Below are positions 16,645 through 25,826 of a DNA stretch of 64,000 nucleotides, piece by piece. The notes under the pieces are model-generated. The model made no database searches. It had not been told where the DNA came from and worked only from the letters and a program-made list of their open reading frames with translations. Position 1 is the stretch's first letter, and every line of letters starts with the position of its first letter. The stretch is from RBC038 sp041390625. GTDB taxonomy: Bacteria; Chloroflexota; Dehalococcoidia; UBA2979. The DNA is taken from assembly GCA_041390625.1 (NCBI GenBank), contig JAWKPM010000006.1, forward strand, positions 124,001 through 188,000. The letters run 5' to 3'. Position numbers and translations under genes: made by a program.

Positions 16645-17829
16645 GTGATGGCCCGATTCGCATCCCCTCTGCTGGCGCTGGTGGCGATGGCGGTGCTCGC
16701 GTTCCTCGGGGCGAGCTCGACCTCGGCGCAGGGGCTCAGCCGCACGACGGTGTCGGCGGCGGGGTATCCCGAGGGCGTTCGCTTCATCGAGGCGGACGAG
16801 CGTGCGTTCCTCGACCCCGTGGGAGCCGGCGTCTCGGATGCCGGCGAGCCGACGCGCCTCGATGTTCCGCCGTCCGGGTTCGTGCCGCGCATCGAGGTGC
16901 GGTCGGCGCTCTGGGCGCGCCTCGCAGAGGACGGGGGGCTACCGGCGGTCGAGGACGTGGCCGACTACGACAACCAGACGACACTCGCACGGCTGCGGCA
17001 CATCGACGGGACGACGTCCTGGTGGGCGATCGACGAGGCGCGGGCCTCGATGCTGACGCGCTACGCGCGCATCGGTCGCGGCGGGCGCGTGGGCTCGGAG
17101 CCGACGACGCTACAGGTGCTGCGGGAGATGCGGCGCTGGCGTGAGTCGGTCGTCATCGACGTCGAGGGGTTCGAGATCGAGCCGCGGCGGTGGGACCAGC
17201 GGCTGCTGTGGAACGAGTTCGAGCAGGCGATCGCCGTCGATGCGACGCCCGCGGACGTGCTTCCGCCGGGGCCCCAGGCGATGAGCGCGGCGTTCTTCGT
17301 CACGAGCTCGGACGAGGAGCCGACGGTCCTCGACGTGCCGCTGTCTGACCTCGTAGGAGAGGACGGCACGCGCGTCACGTTCCGGCTGCTGGACGGGCGG
17401 GCGCTGCCGTTCGTGTACCTGCCGGGTCCCTCGCTGCTCGTCGACGTCACGCGTCTCGAGACCGATGCGGACGCTCGCGCCCTGACGCTGCCGGCCTTCG
17501 AGGTGTCGCCCTCGGTAGCCGTCACCGTCGAGCGCATCGTCGCCACCGAGGGCGCGCCGCTCGCGGATGGCGCGAACGAGCGGCTGGCCGAGGGCGTCGA
17601 GGAGCTCGCGCCGGTCGTGTCACCCGCCTCGGCTGTGGCTGCGCCCGCGCCGACTGCGGTGGCTCCGGCGCCTGCACCTCGAGCGGTGCGCTCCTTCAAC
17701 GAGGCCGTGCGCATCGTGGTGACGACGGTCGACAGCGAAGCCTCGACGTTCGCGGGGCTGCTGCTGGCGCTCGTGGCCTCGGCCGTCCTCGGAGGGGCGG
17801 TGGCCCGCCGCGGTGACCGCGCAGGCTAG
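16645..17829 (+). CDS. Secreted, membrane-tethered protein of unknown function
   Basis: 394 residues. Signal peptide to about residue 29 (ending TSAQG), an extracellular body with Trp-rich TSWWAIDEARASM, an Ala/Pro linker (SAVAAPAPTAVAPAPAPRAV near 325-350) and a C-terminal membrane helix followed by ARRGDRAG. The layout suggests an exported domain held to the membrane by its C-terminus. No family recognised. TACATT (16633-16638) ends exactly 6 bases before the GTG, so a leaderless message is likely. Its stop overlaps that of the convergent dehydrogenase (CTAG). Confidence 0.75.
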   Translation: MMARFASPLLALVAMAVLAFLGASSTSAQGLSRTTVSAAGYPEGVRFIEADERAFLDPVGAGVSDAGEPTRLDVPPSGFVPRIEVRSALWARLAEDGGLPAVEDVADYDNQTTLARLRHIDGTTSWWAIDEARASMLTRYARIGRGGRVGSEPTTLQVLREMRRWRESVVIDVEGFEIEPRRWDQRLLWNEFEQAIAVDATPADVLPPGPQAMSAAFFVTSSDEEPTVLDVPLSDLVGEDGTRVTFRLLDGRALPFVYLPGPSLLVDVTRLETDADARALTLPAFEVSPSVAVTVERIVATEGAPLADGANERLAEGVEELAPVVSPASAVAAPAPTAVAPAPAPRAVRSFNEAVRIVVTTVDSEASTFAGLLLALVASAVLGGAVARRGDRAG

Positions 17830-18980
17830 AGGCGACCGGCCTCGAACTCGACCATACCGCGCGCGAGGTTGAGGCGCAGGAGGTCGGAGGCGCCCTCGGC
17901 CAGGCGCATGGTGCGGACCTGGCGGTACAGGCGCTCAAGGGGGTGGCCGACGATGAGTGCCTGGCCGCCGCTGAGCTGGATGGCGGCATCGACGACGCGG
18001 CCGGCGGTCTCGGTCGAGAGGACCTTCGCGATCGAGCCCTCGTTCTGGACGTCGACGCCGGTCTCGGCGAGGCGGGCGGTGCGGTAGAGCACGCTGCGGG
18101 CGGCGAACGTCTCCATGATCATGTTGCCGAAGATCCAGCGGACCTGCTCGCGGTCGTAGAGCGAGCCACCGTGGCGGTGGGGTGCGGTGATGTGCGCCTT
18201 CGTGTGCTCCGTGGCCCAGATCGCGATGCCGGTGGCGCGCGCCGCCATGCCGAGGCGCATCTGGCCGATGTTGCCGAGGCCGCGCTGCAGTCCCTCGCCG
18301 ATGCGTCCGACTACGTTCGACTGCGGCACGCGGGCGTCGTGGAACATCACCTGGCAGTGCGACGAGCCATCGACGCTGACGAAATCGTCCCCGAGCTCGA
18401 CGCCGGGCGTCGCGCGGTCGATGACGACCATCGCGGTGCCGCCGGGGCCACTCGCGTCCTCGTCGACGTTCAGGAGCACGGCGTAGAAGTCGGCGCTCGA
18501 GCCGCCGGAGACGTAGGCCTTGCGGCCGTTCACGACGAGGTCGTCACCGTCGCGTACCGCCCAGGTGGGGCGGCCCGCATCGGCACCAGAGGGCTCGGTG
18601 AAGCCCCAGCCGGCGTAGCGCTCGCCTCGCATGAGCGGCTTCAGGTACTCCTCGCGGAGGCGGCCCTCCGCCTGGCGCAGCACGCCGGGACCCGGACCGA
18701 AGACCCAGCTCGCGGTGCGGAGGTTGGAGGCGGCGAAGGCCTCGCGCGCGACGGTGAGCGCGAGCGGTCCGGCCTCGCTGCCACCGAACTCTTTCGGCTG
18801 GGTCATGCCGAAGAAGCCCGCCTCGCGCGAGCGCGCGGCGACCTCCTTGCGGAGGTCGGTGTTGCCGGCGCCGTCCTCGTCGCCGATCGCCTGCTCCTCG
18901 AGGGGTGCGAGCACTTCAGCGATGAAGCGCTGCACGCGCTCACGCAGGTCGAGCAGTTCGGGGGAGAGCTGGTCCGGCAT
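17826..18980 (-). CDS. Acyl-CoA dehydrogenase
   Basis: 384 residues with all acyl-CoA dehydrogenase landmarks: GWGFTEPSGADAG (FAD/substrate loop), VNGRKAYVSGGSSADFYAV, GVELGDDFVSVDGSSHCQVMF, RLGMAARATGIAIWA, and the C-terminal LSGGQALIVGHPLERLYRQV then RTMRLAEGASDLLRL. It introduces the alpha-beta double bond into an acyl-CoA, passing electrons to ETF. Chain length or branching cannot be told. A hairpin lies in its leader. Confidence 0.92.
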   Translation of the reverse strand: MPDQLSPELLDLRERVQRFIAEVLAPLEEQAIGDEDGAGNTDLRKEVAARSREAGFFGMTQPKEFGGSEAGPLALTVAREAFAASNLRTASWVFGPGPGVLRQAEGRLREEYLKPLMRGERYAGWGFTEPSGADAGRPTWAVRDGDDLVVNGRKAYVSGGSSADFYAVLLNVDEDASGPGGTAMVVIDRATPGVELGDDFVSVDGSSHCQVMFHDARVPQSNVVGRIGEGLQRGLGNIGQMRLGMAARATGIAIWATEHTKAHITAPHRHGGSLYDREQVRWIFGNMIMETFAARSVLYRTARLAETGVDVQNEGSIAKVLSTETAGRVVDAAIQLSGGQALIVGHPLERLYRQVRTMRLAEGASDLLRLNLARGMVEFEAGRL

Positions 18981-18999
18981 GGGGGTACTCCGCAGTCGC

Positions 19000-19018
19000 G
19001 CGCCCTCGATGAGGGCGC
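19000..19018. other. Perfect hairpin in the leader of the acyl-CoA dehydrogenase gene
   Basis: GCGCCCTC-GAT-GAGGGCGC forms an 8-bp stem with a 3-base loop, 20-38 bases upstream of the dehydrogenase ATG and downstream of the small gene at 19071. It could end transcription of that gene or affect the leader. No T-run. Confidence 0.4.
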
Positions 19019-19070
19019 CTCGCTTCGGTGCGGAGTCTAGCGCGCGATCGGGGGCGGCGCGCCGGGCGGG

Positions 19071-19310
19071 CTAGCGCTTCGGGTGCCCGCTCTCGAGGTG
19101 CGGCGCGGGGTTCACGTGCTGCTGGTCGTGCATCTCGCCGGACGGGGCGCCACCCTCGACGGTGTCGTCGCGGTGCACGGGCTCGACGGGGGGCTCCTTC
19201 GGCTGGTTGAAGCCGAGGATCGGGAGCATCCCGGTCATCGAGCGCACCGAGTCGAGCACGTTGCGCCACCAGGCCTTGCGCCGGTCACTCGAGTCCGACT
19301 GTCCGAACAT
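19071..19310 (-). CDS. Small hypothetical protein (79 aa)
   Basis: 79 residues, MFGQSDSSDRRKAWWRNVLD at the N-terminus, then a short hydrophobic run (SMTGMLPILGF) and a polar, His- and Pro-rich tail ending HLESGHPKR. GAGGGGAG precedes the ATG. No family recognised; too short and polar to be an integral membrane protein. Confidence 0.55.
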   Translation of the reverse strand: MFGQSDSSDRRKAWWRNVLDSVRSMTGMLPILGFNQPKEPPVEPVHRDDTVEGGAPSGEMHDQQHVNPAPHLESGHPKR

Positions 19311-19467
19311 CAGCGTGCTCCCCTCGGTCCCTGCGAATCGCCCTCAGCGTATCGCGCGCGTCGAATGCGGAGGGGGCCGAAGGTCCCCGCGTCGGCGGGC
19401 TTGGCGGCGGTGCGATACTCGCTCATCCGGCCGCCATCCGGCGGCGGACACGCAGGGGGAGCGAGCG

Positions 19468-20595
19468 ATGGCGACGCAGGCGACGAACGTCGAAGTGCAG
19501 GGCGAGGTCGCGCCCGGCTTCGAGGCGGTGCGGGACACCTTCCTCGAGAACTTCTCGCTCTTCCCTGAGGTCGGGGCGAGCGTCGCCGTCATGATCGACG
19601 GTGAGCTGGTCGTCGACCTCTGGGCGGGGCGGGCGACCGATGAGCGCGCGTGGGAGCGCGACACGCTGGTGAACGTCTGGTCCTCGACGAAGGGCGCCAC
19701 GGCGCTGGCGGCGCACATGCTGGCGGACCGCGGGCTGCTCGACTTCGAGGCGCCGGTGGCGCAGTACTGGCCTGAGTTTGCGGCGGCGGGCAAGGCCTCG
19801 GTACCGGTGCGGTACCTGCTGACGCACCAGGCCGGGCTCTCGGCGATGCCGGAGGGCACCAACAATGCGTCGATGTTCGACTGGGACCACATGGTGCAGA
19901 CGCTGGCGGTGTCGGCGCCCCAGTGGGAGCCGGGATCGCAGCACCAGTACCACGCGCTCACCTTCGGGTGGCTCGTGGGCGAGGTCGTGCGTCGGGTGAG
20001 CGGCAAGACGCCGGGCGAGTTCATTCGAGACGAGATCGCGGGGCCGCTCGGCATCGACTTCGAGGTGGGGCTGCCGGCGAGTGAGGACGGGCGTGTCGCC
20101 TCGATCCTCCACGACCCCTCGAGGGACCCGGTCATCCCGGAAGTCGACTGGAACAGCCGGGCGTGTCGTGTCTCGCAGATTCCGGCGGCCAACGGGCACG
20201 CGAACGCGCGGTCGCTCGCGACGATGTACGGCGCGCTCGGCCTCGGTGGTGAGCTCAACGGCGTGCGTCTGCTCTCACCCGAGGCGGTGGAGCGCGCGGG
20301 GGTGCTGCAGGTCGACGGCCTCGAGAGCTCCGGCTTCCACATGTATCGGACGCTCGGCTTCATGCGGCGCTTCGCGCAGAACGGCGATGTGAGGCCCGCG
20401 AGCACGTGGGGCCACGCCGGCGCGGGCGGGTCGCAGGGCTTTGTCGACCCCGACCGACGCCTCGGTTTCGGCTACGCGATGAGCCAGATGCTGCTGGCGA
20501 AGCCCGAAGAGCACCGCCCCTCGAGTGGGGGAATGGACCCTCGGGGCCAGCGACTCGTGCGGTTGCTCTACGCCGCCCTCGAGGCGCGGGGATAG
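19468..20595 (+). CDS. Serine hydrolase of the beta-lactamase/EstB class
   Basis: 375 residues. The class C beta-lactamase-like motifs are present: VNVWSSTKGATALAAHML carries the SxxK nucleophile pair, QYHALTFGWLVGEVVRRV carries the Tyr motif, and WGHAGAGGSQGF the third motif (HxG instead of KTG, as in esterases). There is no signal peptide, so it probably acts in the cytoplasm as an esterase or amidase rather than giving drug resistance. GGGGGAG precedes the ATG. Confidence 0.9.
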   Translation: MATQATNVEVQGEVAPGFEAVRDTFLENFSLFPEVGASVAVMIDGELVVDLWAGRATDERAWERDTLVNVWSSTKGATALAAHMLADRGLLDFEAPVAQYWPEFAAAGKASVPVRYLLTHQAGLSAMPEGTNNASMFDWDHMVQTLAVSAPQWEPGSQHQYHALTFGWLVGEVVRRVSGKTPGEFIRDEIAGPLGIDFEVGLPASEDGRVASILHDPSRDPVIPEVDWNSRACRVSQIPAANGHANARSLATMYGALGLGGELNGVRLLSPEAVERAGVLQVDGLESSGFHMYRTLGFMRRFAQNGDVRPASTWGHAGAGGSQGFVDPDRRLGFGYAMSQMLLAKPEEHRPSSGGMDPRGQRLVRLLYAALEARG

Positions 20596-20604
20596 GCGGC
20601 CTCG

Positions 20605-21108
20605 ATGAAGGCTTCGCCTGAGACCTCGATCGAGGTGATGTCGCGCACGGCCTCGTTGCTGCGCGGGCTGCTCGACGGGTTGCCCGAGGAGCTGCTGACC
20701 GTGCGCGACGAGGAGGGGTGGGGGCCCTCGACGGTCGTCGCGCACATGGTGGCGATTGAGCCCGTCGCACTCGTCGACCGGGTGCGGCGCATCCTCGAAG
20801 AGGAGCGGCCCGCGGTTCCGGACATCGACGAGAGCGCGAACCTCGAGGAATCGGGGCTGCGGAACGCGCCGCTGGCGGAGCTCCTCGGGCGGTTCGAGCG
20901 GCAGCGCCTCGAGACGCTCGAGTTCCTGCACGGCATCGATGGCGCGGGCTGGCAGCGGGTGGGGATGCAGTCGGTGGTCGGTGAGATCACCGCAGAGAAC
21001 GTGCTGCACCACTTCGCGAACCACGACCTGCTGCACCTGGAGCAGATCAGTGCGCTCGTCCGGCGGCCGATCAACGACGGCCGCGGCGCGATGCGGACGC
21101 TGTACTAG
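20605..21108 (+). CDS. DinB-family protein
   Basis: 167 residues. DinB four-helix-bundle fold with metal-binding His candidates in WGPSTVVAHMVAIEP, ENVLHHFANHDLLHLEQI. It begins 9 bases after the stop of the serine hydrolase and is probably co-transcribed. DinB proteins include thiol-dependent transferases; no specific reaction can be claimed. Confidence 0.82.
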   Translation: MKASPETSIEVMSRTASLLRGLLDGLPEELLTVRDEEGWGPSTVVAHMVAIEPVALVDRVRRILEEERPAVPDIDESANLEESGLRNAPLAELLGRFERQRLETLEFLHGIDGAGWQRVGMQSVVGEITAENVLHHFANHDLLHLEQISALVRRPINDGRGAMRTLY

Positions 21109-21130
21109 CACCCCACGTTCGGCTCGAGCC

Positions 21131-22750
21131 TCAGTCTCGGGGCGGGAGCGCTTCCGCGATCTGCCACGCCAGCTCGGCGGGCGAGCTCGCGGCGTCGAGG
21201 ACGAGGTGTGCGCCCTCGCTCGGTTCGACGGCCTCGAATGCCTCGCGTTGACGCTCGTAGATCTCCCACGTCGCGTCCGACGTGCGCATCGGGTCGGCGG
21301 CGCGGGCCTCGATGCGACGACGCGCCTCGGTGTCATCGAGGCGGAGTTCGGCGATAACCGACGGCACGCCGGCGGCACGCGCAACCTCGAGGGCGGCGGT
21401 GCGGTCGGCGGCACGCTGGTGCGTGGCATCGAGCACGACGGGGCGCCCAGCCTCGAGGTGTGCGGCAGCGGCCTCGCGGAGAGTGGCGTAGGTGCGCTCG
21501 TTCACGTCGGGGGCGTAGATGCCCTCGCGGTAGCGGCCCTCGACGGGCGTCGTGGGGTCGAGGCCGGCGAGGCGCTTGCGGACGGCGTCGGACGAGACGT
21601 AGGCCGCTCCGATGCGGCCGGCCAGCGTCGCGCCGACGATCGACTTCCCGGTGCCGGAGAGCCCCGACATCAGCACGAGCGCGGGACCTCGGCGGCGGGC
21701 GCCGTAGGAGCTGGCCAGCTCGAAGTAGCGGGCGGCCGAGGCGGCGAGGTCGGCGCGTTGCGCGGCACCGACCTCGGGGGCGTGCGCGCCGATGGACTCG
21801 ACCTTGCCTCGGACGAAGGCGCGGAAGGCGCGGTGCAGGGGCTGCAGCACGCCGAGGGTCTCGTCGTTCGAGGCGGCGAGGTAGCGCCCGGCGAACTCGT
21901 CGCCGAGCGCCGGGTGGCCGCGTGCCTCGAGGTCCATCGCCAGGAAGGCGACATCGTAGCCGACGTCGAGGTAGCGGAAGTGGAACCAGTCGTTGAACTC
22001 GATGCAGTCCACGATCTGGAGGTCGCTGACCTCGGGGCCGAGGACGTAGACGTGCTTCGCGTGCAGGTCGCCGTGGCCCTCGACGACGCGCCCGGCGGCG
22101 AGCCGGAGGTCGAAGAGGGACGCCTCGCCCTCGATGGTGGCGGTCGCGAAGGCCTGAAGTGAGGCCGCGTCCTCGGGACGCCAGGAGTCGCCGATGAAGC
22201 CCTCGGCCTCGCCGTACTCCCGTGCCCACCACGCGCGCACGGCCTCGGCGCCGGCGAAGGGGGGGTCGTTCTTCACCACCGCCGCGGCCTCGTGGAAGCC
22301 GATCAGGCGGCGGACGGTGCGCGCGAGGAGGTCGGGCGGCATCGTGCCCGCCTCGAGGAGCTGGTCGAGCGTGGCGTCGTCGGGCAGGCGGCGCATCTTC
22401 ACGGCCCACTCGATGACCTCGCCGGCTGCGGCGCTCTCGGGCGGGTCGACGGCGTACGTGCCGTTCGGGCGTCGCACGACGGGCACGGCATCGAGGTAGA
22501 CGTCGCGCGTCAGGCGTCGGTTCAGGCGGACCTCGGCCTCGCACAGCCGCTTTCGCGTCGCGAGGTCGAGCTGGCTGATGAAGCCGAAGTCGACGGGCTT
22601 CTTCGTCTTGTAAACGGTGTCGTCGGCGAGGAAGACGTAGGAGATGTGGGTCTGGCGCAGCTCGACTTCGGCGGTCGGGGCGTGCGGATATGCCTCGGCC
22701 GTGAGCAGCGCGCGGACGTATTCGGGCAGCGCCTCGTGATCTTGCGTCAT
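21131..22750 (-). CDS. Two-domain protein: aminoglycoside-phosphotransferase-like kinase plus AAA P-loop kinase
   Basis: 539 residues. The N-terminal half is APH-like: VYKTKKPVDFGFIS near 46-60, the catalytic loop VEGHGDLHAKHVYVLG, then the metal-binding IVDCIEFND. The C-terminal half (from about 352) is a small-molecule P-loop kinase with Walker A GLSGTGKS and PVVLDATHQRAADR. This COG2187+COG0645 fusion is known in many bacteria, substrate unknown. There is no ribosome site; CACGAT ends 6 bases before the ATG, so probably leaderless. Confidence 0.88.
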   Translation of the reverse strand: MTQDHEALPEYVRALLTAEAYPHAPTAEVELRQTHISYVFLADDTVYKTKKPVDFGFISQLDLATRKRLCEAEVRLNRRLTRDVYLDAVPVVRRPNGTYAVDPPESAAAGEVIEWAVKMRRLPDDATLDQLLEAGTMPPDLLARTVRRLIGFHEAAAVVKNDPPFAGAEAVRAWWAREYGEAEGFIGDSWRPEDAASLQAFATATIEGEASLFDLRLAAGRVVEGHGDLHAKHVYVLGPEVSDLQIVDCIEFNDWFHFRYLDVGYDVAFLAMDLEARGHPALGDEFAGRYLAASNDETLGVLQPLHRAFRAFVRGKVESIGAHAPEVGAAQRADLAASAARYFELASSYGARRRGPALVLMSGLSGTGKSIVGATLAGRIGAAYVSSDAVRKRLAGLDPTTPVEGRYREGIYAPDVNERTYATLREAAAAHLEAGRPVVLDATHQRAADRTAALEVARAAGVPSVIAELRLDDTEARRRIEARAADPMRTSDATWEIYERQREAFEAVEPSEGAHLVLDAASSPAELAWQIAEALPPRD

Positions 22751-22853
22751 GCCGGGATCGTGGGTGCCGGGGCATCGAGGTGCAAGCGCGCGGGGTGTCG
22801 GAGGCTCCCCGGGGGGCGTCTGGCGGGCCTCTTTACACTGGATTCACGATCCG

Positions 22854-22867
22854 TTGACCCGGGTCAA
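22854..22867. promoter_or_regulatory. Perfect 14-bp palindrome upstream of the carboxyltransferase gene
   Basis: TTGACCCGGGTCAA is a perfect inverted repeat. Its left arm resembles a -35 box (TTGACC) and a TAGAAT box follows at 22880-22885, 20 bases away. The position suggests a repressor site over the promoter of the fused acetyl/propionyl-CoA carboxyltransferase gene. Confidence 0.5.
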
Positions 22868-22945
22868 TTGCATTCGCCATAGAATCGCTTCGACCGGCCT
22901 GAGCGCCCCCACGCTCGGCGGTCGAAGGAGTCAGAGGGAGCCACG

Positions 22946-24664
22946 ATGACCACGGCCGAGCGTCCGGAAGCCGCCCCGGCGGCGCGTCCCGACTCGATCT
23001 CCGCGCAGGGGTGGATTGACGTCCTCTTCGATCGGGGGTCGTTCGACGAGCACTTTGCCGGCGTGCGGACCCCGGATCCGCTTCGATTTGCCGACTCGCA
23101 GCCGTACCCGGAGCGCCTCGCGGAGGCGCGGGAGCGCAGCGGCGGCCGCGAGGCCGTGTGGACCGGCAGCGCGCGCATCGGCGGGCAGCCGGTCATCGTC
23201 GCTGTCTCGGACTTCAAGTTCATCGGCGGCTCGATGGGCTTCGCCGTGGGCGAGCGTGTCGCCGAGGCGATGGACGAGGCGCGCAAGGCACACGTGCCGT
23301 TCGTGGCCGTGACGTGCTCGGGCGGCGCCCGGATGCAGGAGGGCATGATCGCCCTCGTCCAGATGTCGAAGACGGCGGCGGCGGCGCAGCGCCTCCACGA
23401 GGCGGGCGTGCCGATGCTCACGGTGCTCGCCGGTCCGACGACGGGCGGGGTCTACGCGTCGTACGCGAACCAGGGCGACATCATCGTCGCGGAGGCGGGC
23501 GCCCTCATCGGGTTCGCCGGGCCTCGAGTGCGCGCCGTCCACGACGAGGGCGAGGAGCGCGAGACGCTCTACGCCGAGGACCTGCTCGCGCACGGCCAGG
23601 TGGACGCCTGCCTGCCGCGCGAGGCGATTCGTGACTACCTCGTGCGGGTCGTGCGCCTGCTGAAGTCGACGCCGGGCCCGGACCCGGACCGCCTGCCGCC
23701 GTTCGTGGAGGCACACAACCTCGAGCGCGGCTGGACCGTGGTCGAGCGCGCTCGCGAGGGCGCGCGGCCTCGAGCGATGCGTTACATCGATGGCCTGACC
23801 GCCGACTTCATCGAGCTGCACGGCGATCGATCGGGCGTCGATGACCCGGCGCTCGTCGGCGGGCTCGCGCGCATCGGCGACACGAACGTCGTCATCGTGG
23901 CGCAGGAGCGCGGCGACCTCGACTCCTCGGGCTCGAGGAACGACGGCCGTGTGTCGCCGGCGGGGTACCGCAAGGCGAAGCGGCTGATGCTGCTGGCGCA
24001 GCGCCTCGGTCTGCCGCTCGTCACCTTCGTCGACACGCCGGGCGCGCACGACGGCATCGCGGACGAGGCGGCCGGCCTCGCGGGATCGATCTCGGACTGC
24101 CTCGCGACGATGGCGTCGCTCACGGTGCCGACGGTGTCGGTCGTCATCGGCGAGGGCGGATCGGGCGGCGCGCTGGCGCTGACCGTCGCCGACCGCATCC
24201 TGATGCAGCAGAACGCGATGTACGCCATCACGAGTCCCGAGGGCGCGGCGGCGATCCTCTTCCGCGACCGCGAGCGTGCCGCCGAGGTGGCGGAGGCGCT
24301 AGGCGTCGCGGCCGACGACCTGCACCAGCTGGGCGTGATCCACACCGTGGTGCCGGAGCCCGCCGGTGGCGCGCACCGAGACCCCGCGGGCGCGGTGCGG
24401 CTGCTGGAGCCGGAACTGCGTCGAGCGCTCGCCGAGGCGATGCGCGGGCGCGGCAGCGCTCGTCGGACCCGTCGCGAGGCGCGCGTCCGCCGGATGGGCC
24501 GCCACAGCCCGAACGCACTGCGCCAGGCGGCGGACCTGCTCGGTGGGGCGAGCGAGGGCGCGGTGCACGCCCTCGGTGCCGGGATGCAGGCCCTGGGTGC
24601 GCGCATCCGGGCGCGCCGGGGTCCGAACGCGCTGCCAGAGGAGGGCTCGGTCAGCCCGAACTAG
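22946..24664 (+). CDS. Fused AccD-AccA acyl-CoA carboxyltransferase
   Basis: 572 residues. Residues about 20-255 are the beta (AccD-like) half: GGSMGFAVGERVAEAMDEA and CSGGARMQEGMIALVQMSKT. Residues about 270-500 are the alpha (AccA-like) half: GRVSPAGYRKAKRLMLLAQR, FVDTPGAHDG and GEGGSGGAL (402-410). It moves the carboxyl group from carboxybiotin to acetyl-CoA. The four-Cys zinc ribbon at the start of bacterial AccD is absent. The last 100 residues are basic and Ala-rich. ATG follows GGAGTCAGAGGGAG. Biotin carboxylase and BCCP are not in the window. Confidence 0.9.
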   Translation: MTTAERPEAAPAARPDSISAQGWIDVLFDRGSFDEHFAGVRTPDPLRFADSQPYPERLAEARERSGGREAVWTGSARIGGQPVIVAVSDFKFIGGSMGFAVGERVAEAMDEARKAHVPFVAVTCSGGARMQEGMIALVQMSKTAAAAQRLHEAGVPMLTVLAGPTTGGVYASYANQGDIIVAEAGALIGFAGPRVRAVHDEGEERETLYAEDLLAHGQVDACLPREAIRDYLVRVVRLLKSTPGPDPDRLPPFVEAHNLERGWTVVERAREGARPRAMRYIDGLTADFIELHGDRSGVDDPALVGGLARIGDTNVVIVAQERGDLDSSGSRNDGRVSPAGYRKAKRLMLLAQRLGLPLVTFVDTPGAHDGIADEAAGLAGSISDCLATMASLTVPTVSVVIGEGGSGGALALTVADRILMQQNAMYAITSPEGAAAILFRDRERAAEVAEALGVAADDLHQLGVIHTVVPEPAGGAHRDPAGAVRLLEPELRRALAEAMRGRGSARRTRREARVRRMGRHSPNALRQAADLLGGASEGAVHALGAGMQALGARIRARRGPNALPEEGSVSPN

Positions 24665-24687
24665 CTGCCTCGAGCGGATGAGCAAGG

Positions 24688-24715
24688 CGAGGGCGCCTCG
24701 GTCGAGGCGCCCTCG
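24688..24715. terminator. Strong hairpin terminator after the carboxyltransferase gene
   Basis: CGAGGGCGCCTC-GGTC-GAGGCGCCCTCG is a perfect 12-bp stem with a 4-base loop, followed by TTGTGTTCG. It lies between convergent genes and could serve both strands. Confidence 0.8.
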
Positions 24716-24733
24716 TTGTGTTCGTGCCTCGGA

Positions 24734-25738
24734 CTAGCCGACGAGCTGTCGGTAGATCTCGGCGCGCTTCTGCGGGTCGCGCTCGGCGATCGAGACGCCG
24801 CTGATGCCGTAGCCCGCCTCCTGCTGGGCGTCGATCCAATCGATGCAGCCCTCGACGGGGCCGGCGTAGCCGAGCGAGGCTGCGAGCTCGGGCGACACCG
24901 CCTCGATGCCGGCCTTCGAGCCGCCCTCGCGCCAGGCGGCGCGGACCGCGTTCGCCTCATCGGCAAGGCCGATGCGGAGGAAGTGCTCGTAGTAGAAGTC
25001 GCCCATGCGCGCGATGTAGAACGCCGCGCCCTCACGGATGCCCCAGTAGGCCTTCTCCGGGTCGTCGGTGACGGTCACGCCTCCGCCGCTGCGGATCTCG
25101 AACGTCGAAGGATCGCGGCCGGCGGCGCGGAGCGCGTCGTGGGCGATCTTCACCTGGTCGGCCCACTGCTCGCGGGGCACGAAGATCGGGATCCAGCCGT
25201 CGGCGAGCTGCGCGGTCTGCTCGATCGACTTCGGGGTGATCGAGGCGACGTGGATCGGGATGTGGTTACGGCCAGCGGTGGGCTGGTAGTCGCGAATCGT
25301 GAAGCCGCGGTCGAGCTCGAAGATCTTGCCGTGGTAGTGCAGCGGCTCGCCGGCGGTGAGGGCGTTGATGATCTCGATGTACTCGCGCATGCGAGTGAGG
25401 GGGCGCGAGAACTTCACGCCGTGGAAGTGCTCGATGACCTGCGGGCCGGAGCTGCCGAGGCCGATCACCATGCGGCCGTTGGAGAGCGCATCGAGGGTGG
25501 TGAAGTGCTGCGCGAGGGCCCCCGGCGTCCTCGAGAAGATGTTCACGATCGAGGTGCCGAGATTGATGCGGTTGGTCTCGTAGGCGAGGATCGCGAGCGT
25601 CGTGAAGGCGTCGCGGCCCCAGGCCTCGGCGACGGACATGAGGTGCACGCCGGCGTCGTCCGCGATCTTCGCCTCGGCTATGGTGCCCTCGAGGTCCCAC
25701 GGCCCCTGCCAGTTCACCCCGATCGAGATCTTGCGCAT
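24734..25738 (-). CDS. LLM-class flavin/F420-dependent oxidoreductase
   Basis: 334 residues of the luciferase-like TIM-barrel family: SVAEAWGRDAFTTLAILA, NRINLGTSIVNIFSRTPGAL, GRMVIGLGSSGPQVIEHFHG and IPIHVASITPKSIEQTAQLA. The pattern is that of F420-dependent members such as methylene-H4MPT reductase or glucose-6-phosphate dehydrogenase relatives. Cofactor F420 is inferred, not shown. GGGGGAG precedes the ATG. Confidence 0.85.
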   Translation of the reverse strand: MRKISIGVNWQGPWDLEGTIAEAKIADDAGVHLMSVAEAWGRDAFTTLAILAYETNRINLGTSIVNIFSRTPGALAQHFTTLDALSNGRMVIGLGSSGPQVIEHFHGVKFSRPLTRMREYIEIINALTAGEPLHYHGKIFELDRGFTIRDYQPTAGRNHIPIHVASITPKSIEQTAQLADGWIPIFVPREQWADQVKIAHDALRAAGRDPSTFEIRSGGGVTVTDDPEKAYWGIREGAAFYIARMGDFYYEHFLRIGLADEANAVRAAWREGGSKAGIEAVSPELAASLGYAGPVEGCIDWIDAQQEAGYGISGVSIAERDPQKRAEIYRQLVG

Positions 25739-25826
25739 GTGCTCCCCCGCCTCGTCGTTGGATGGTCATTCGAGGTGGCGAGTATATGGAGCGTGGCTCT
25801 AGCGGCGAGGTGGGCCGTCAGGCCTC

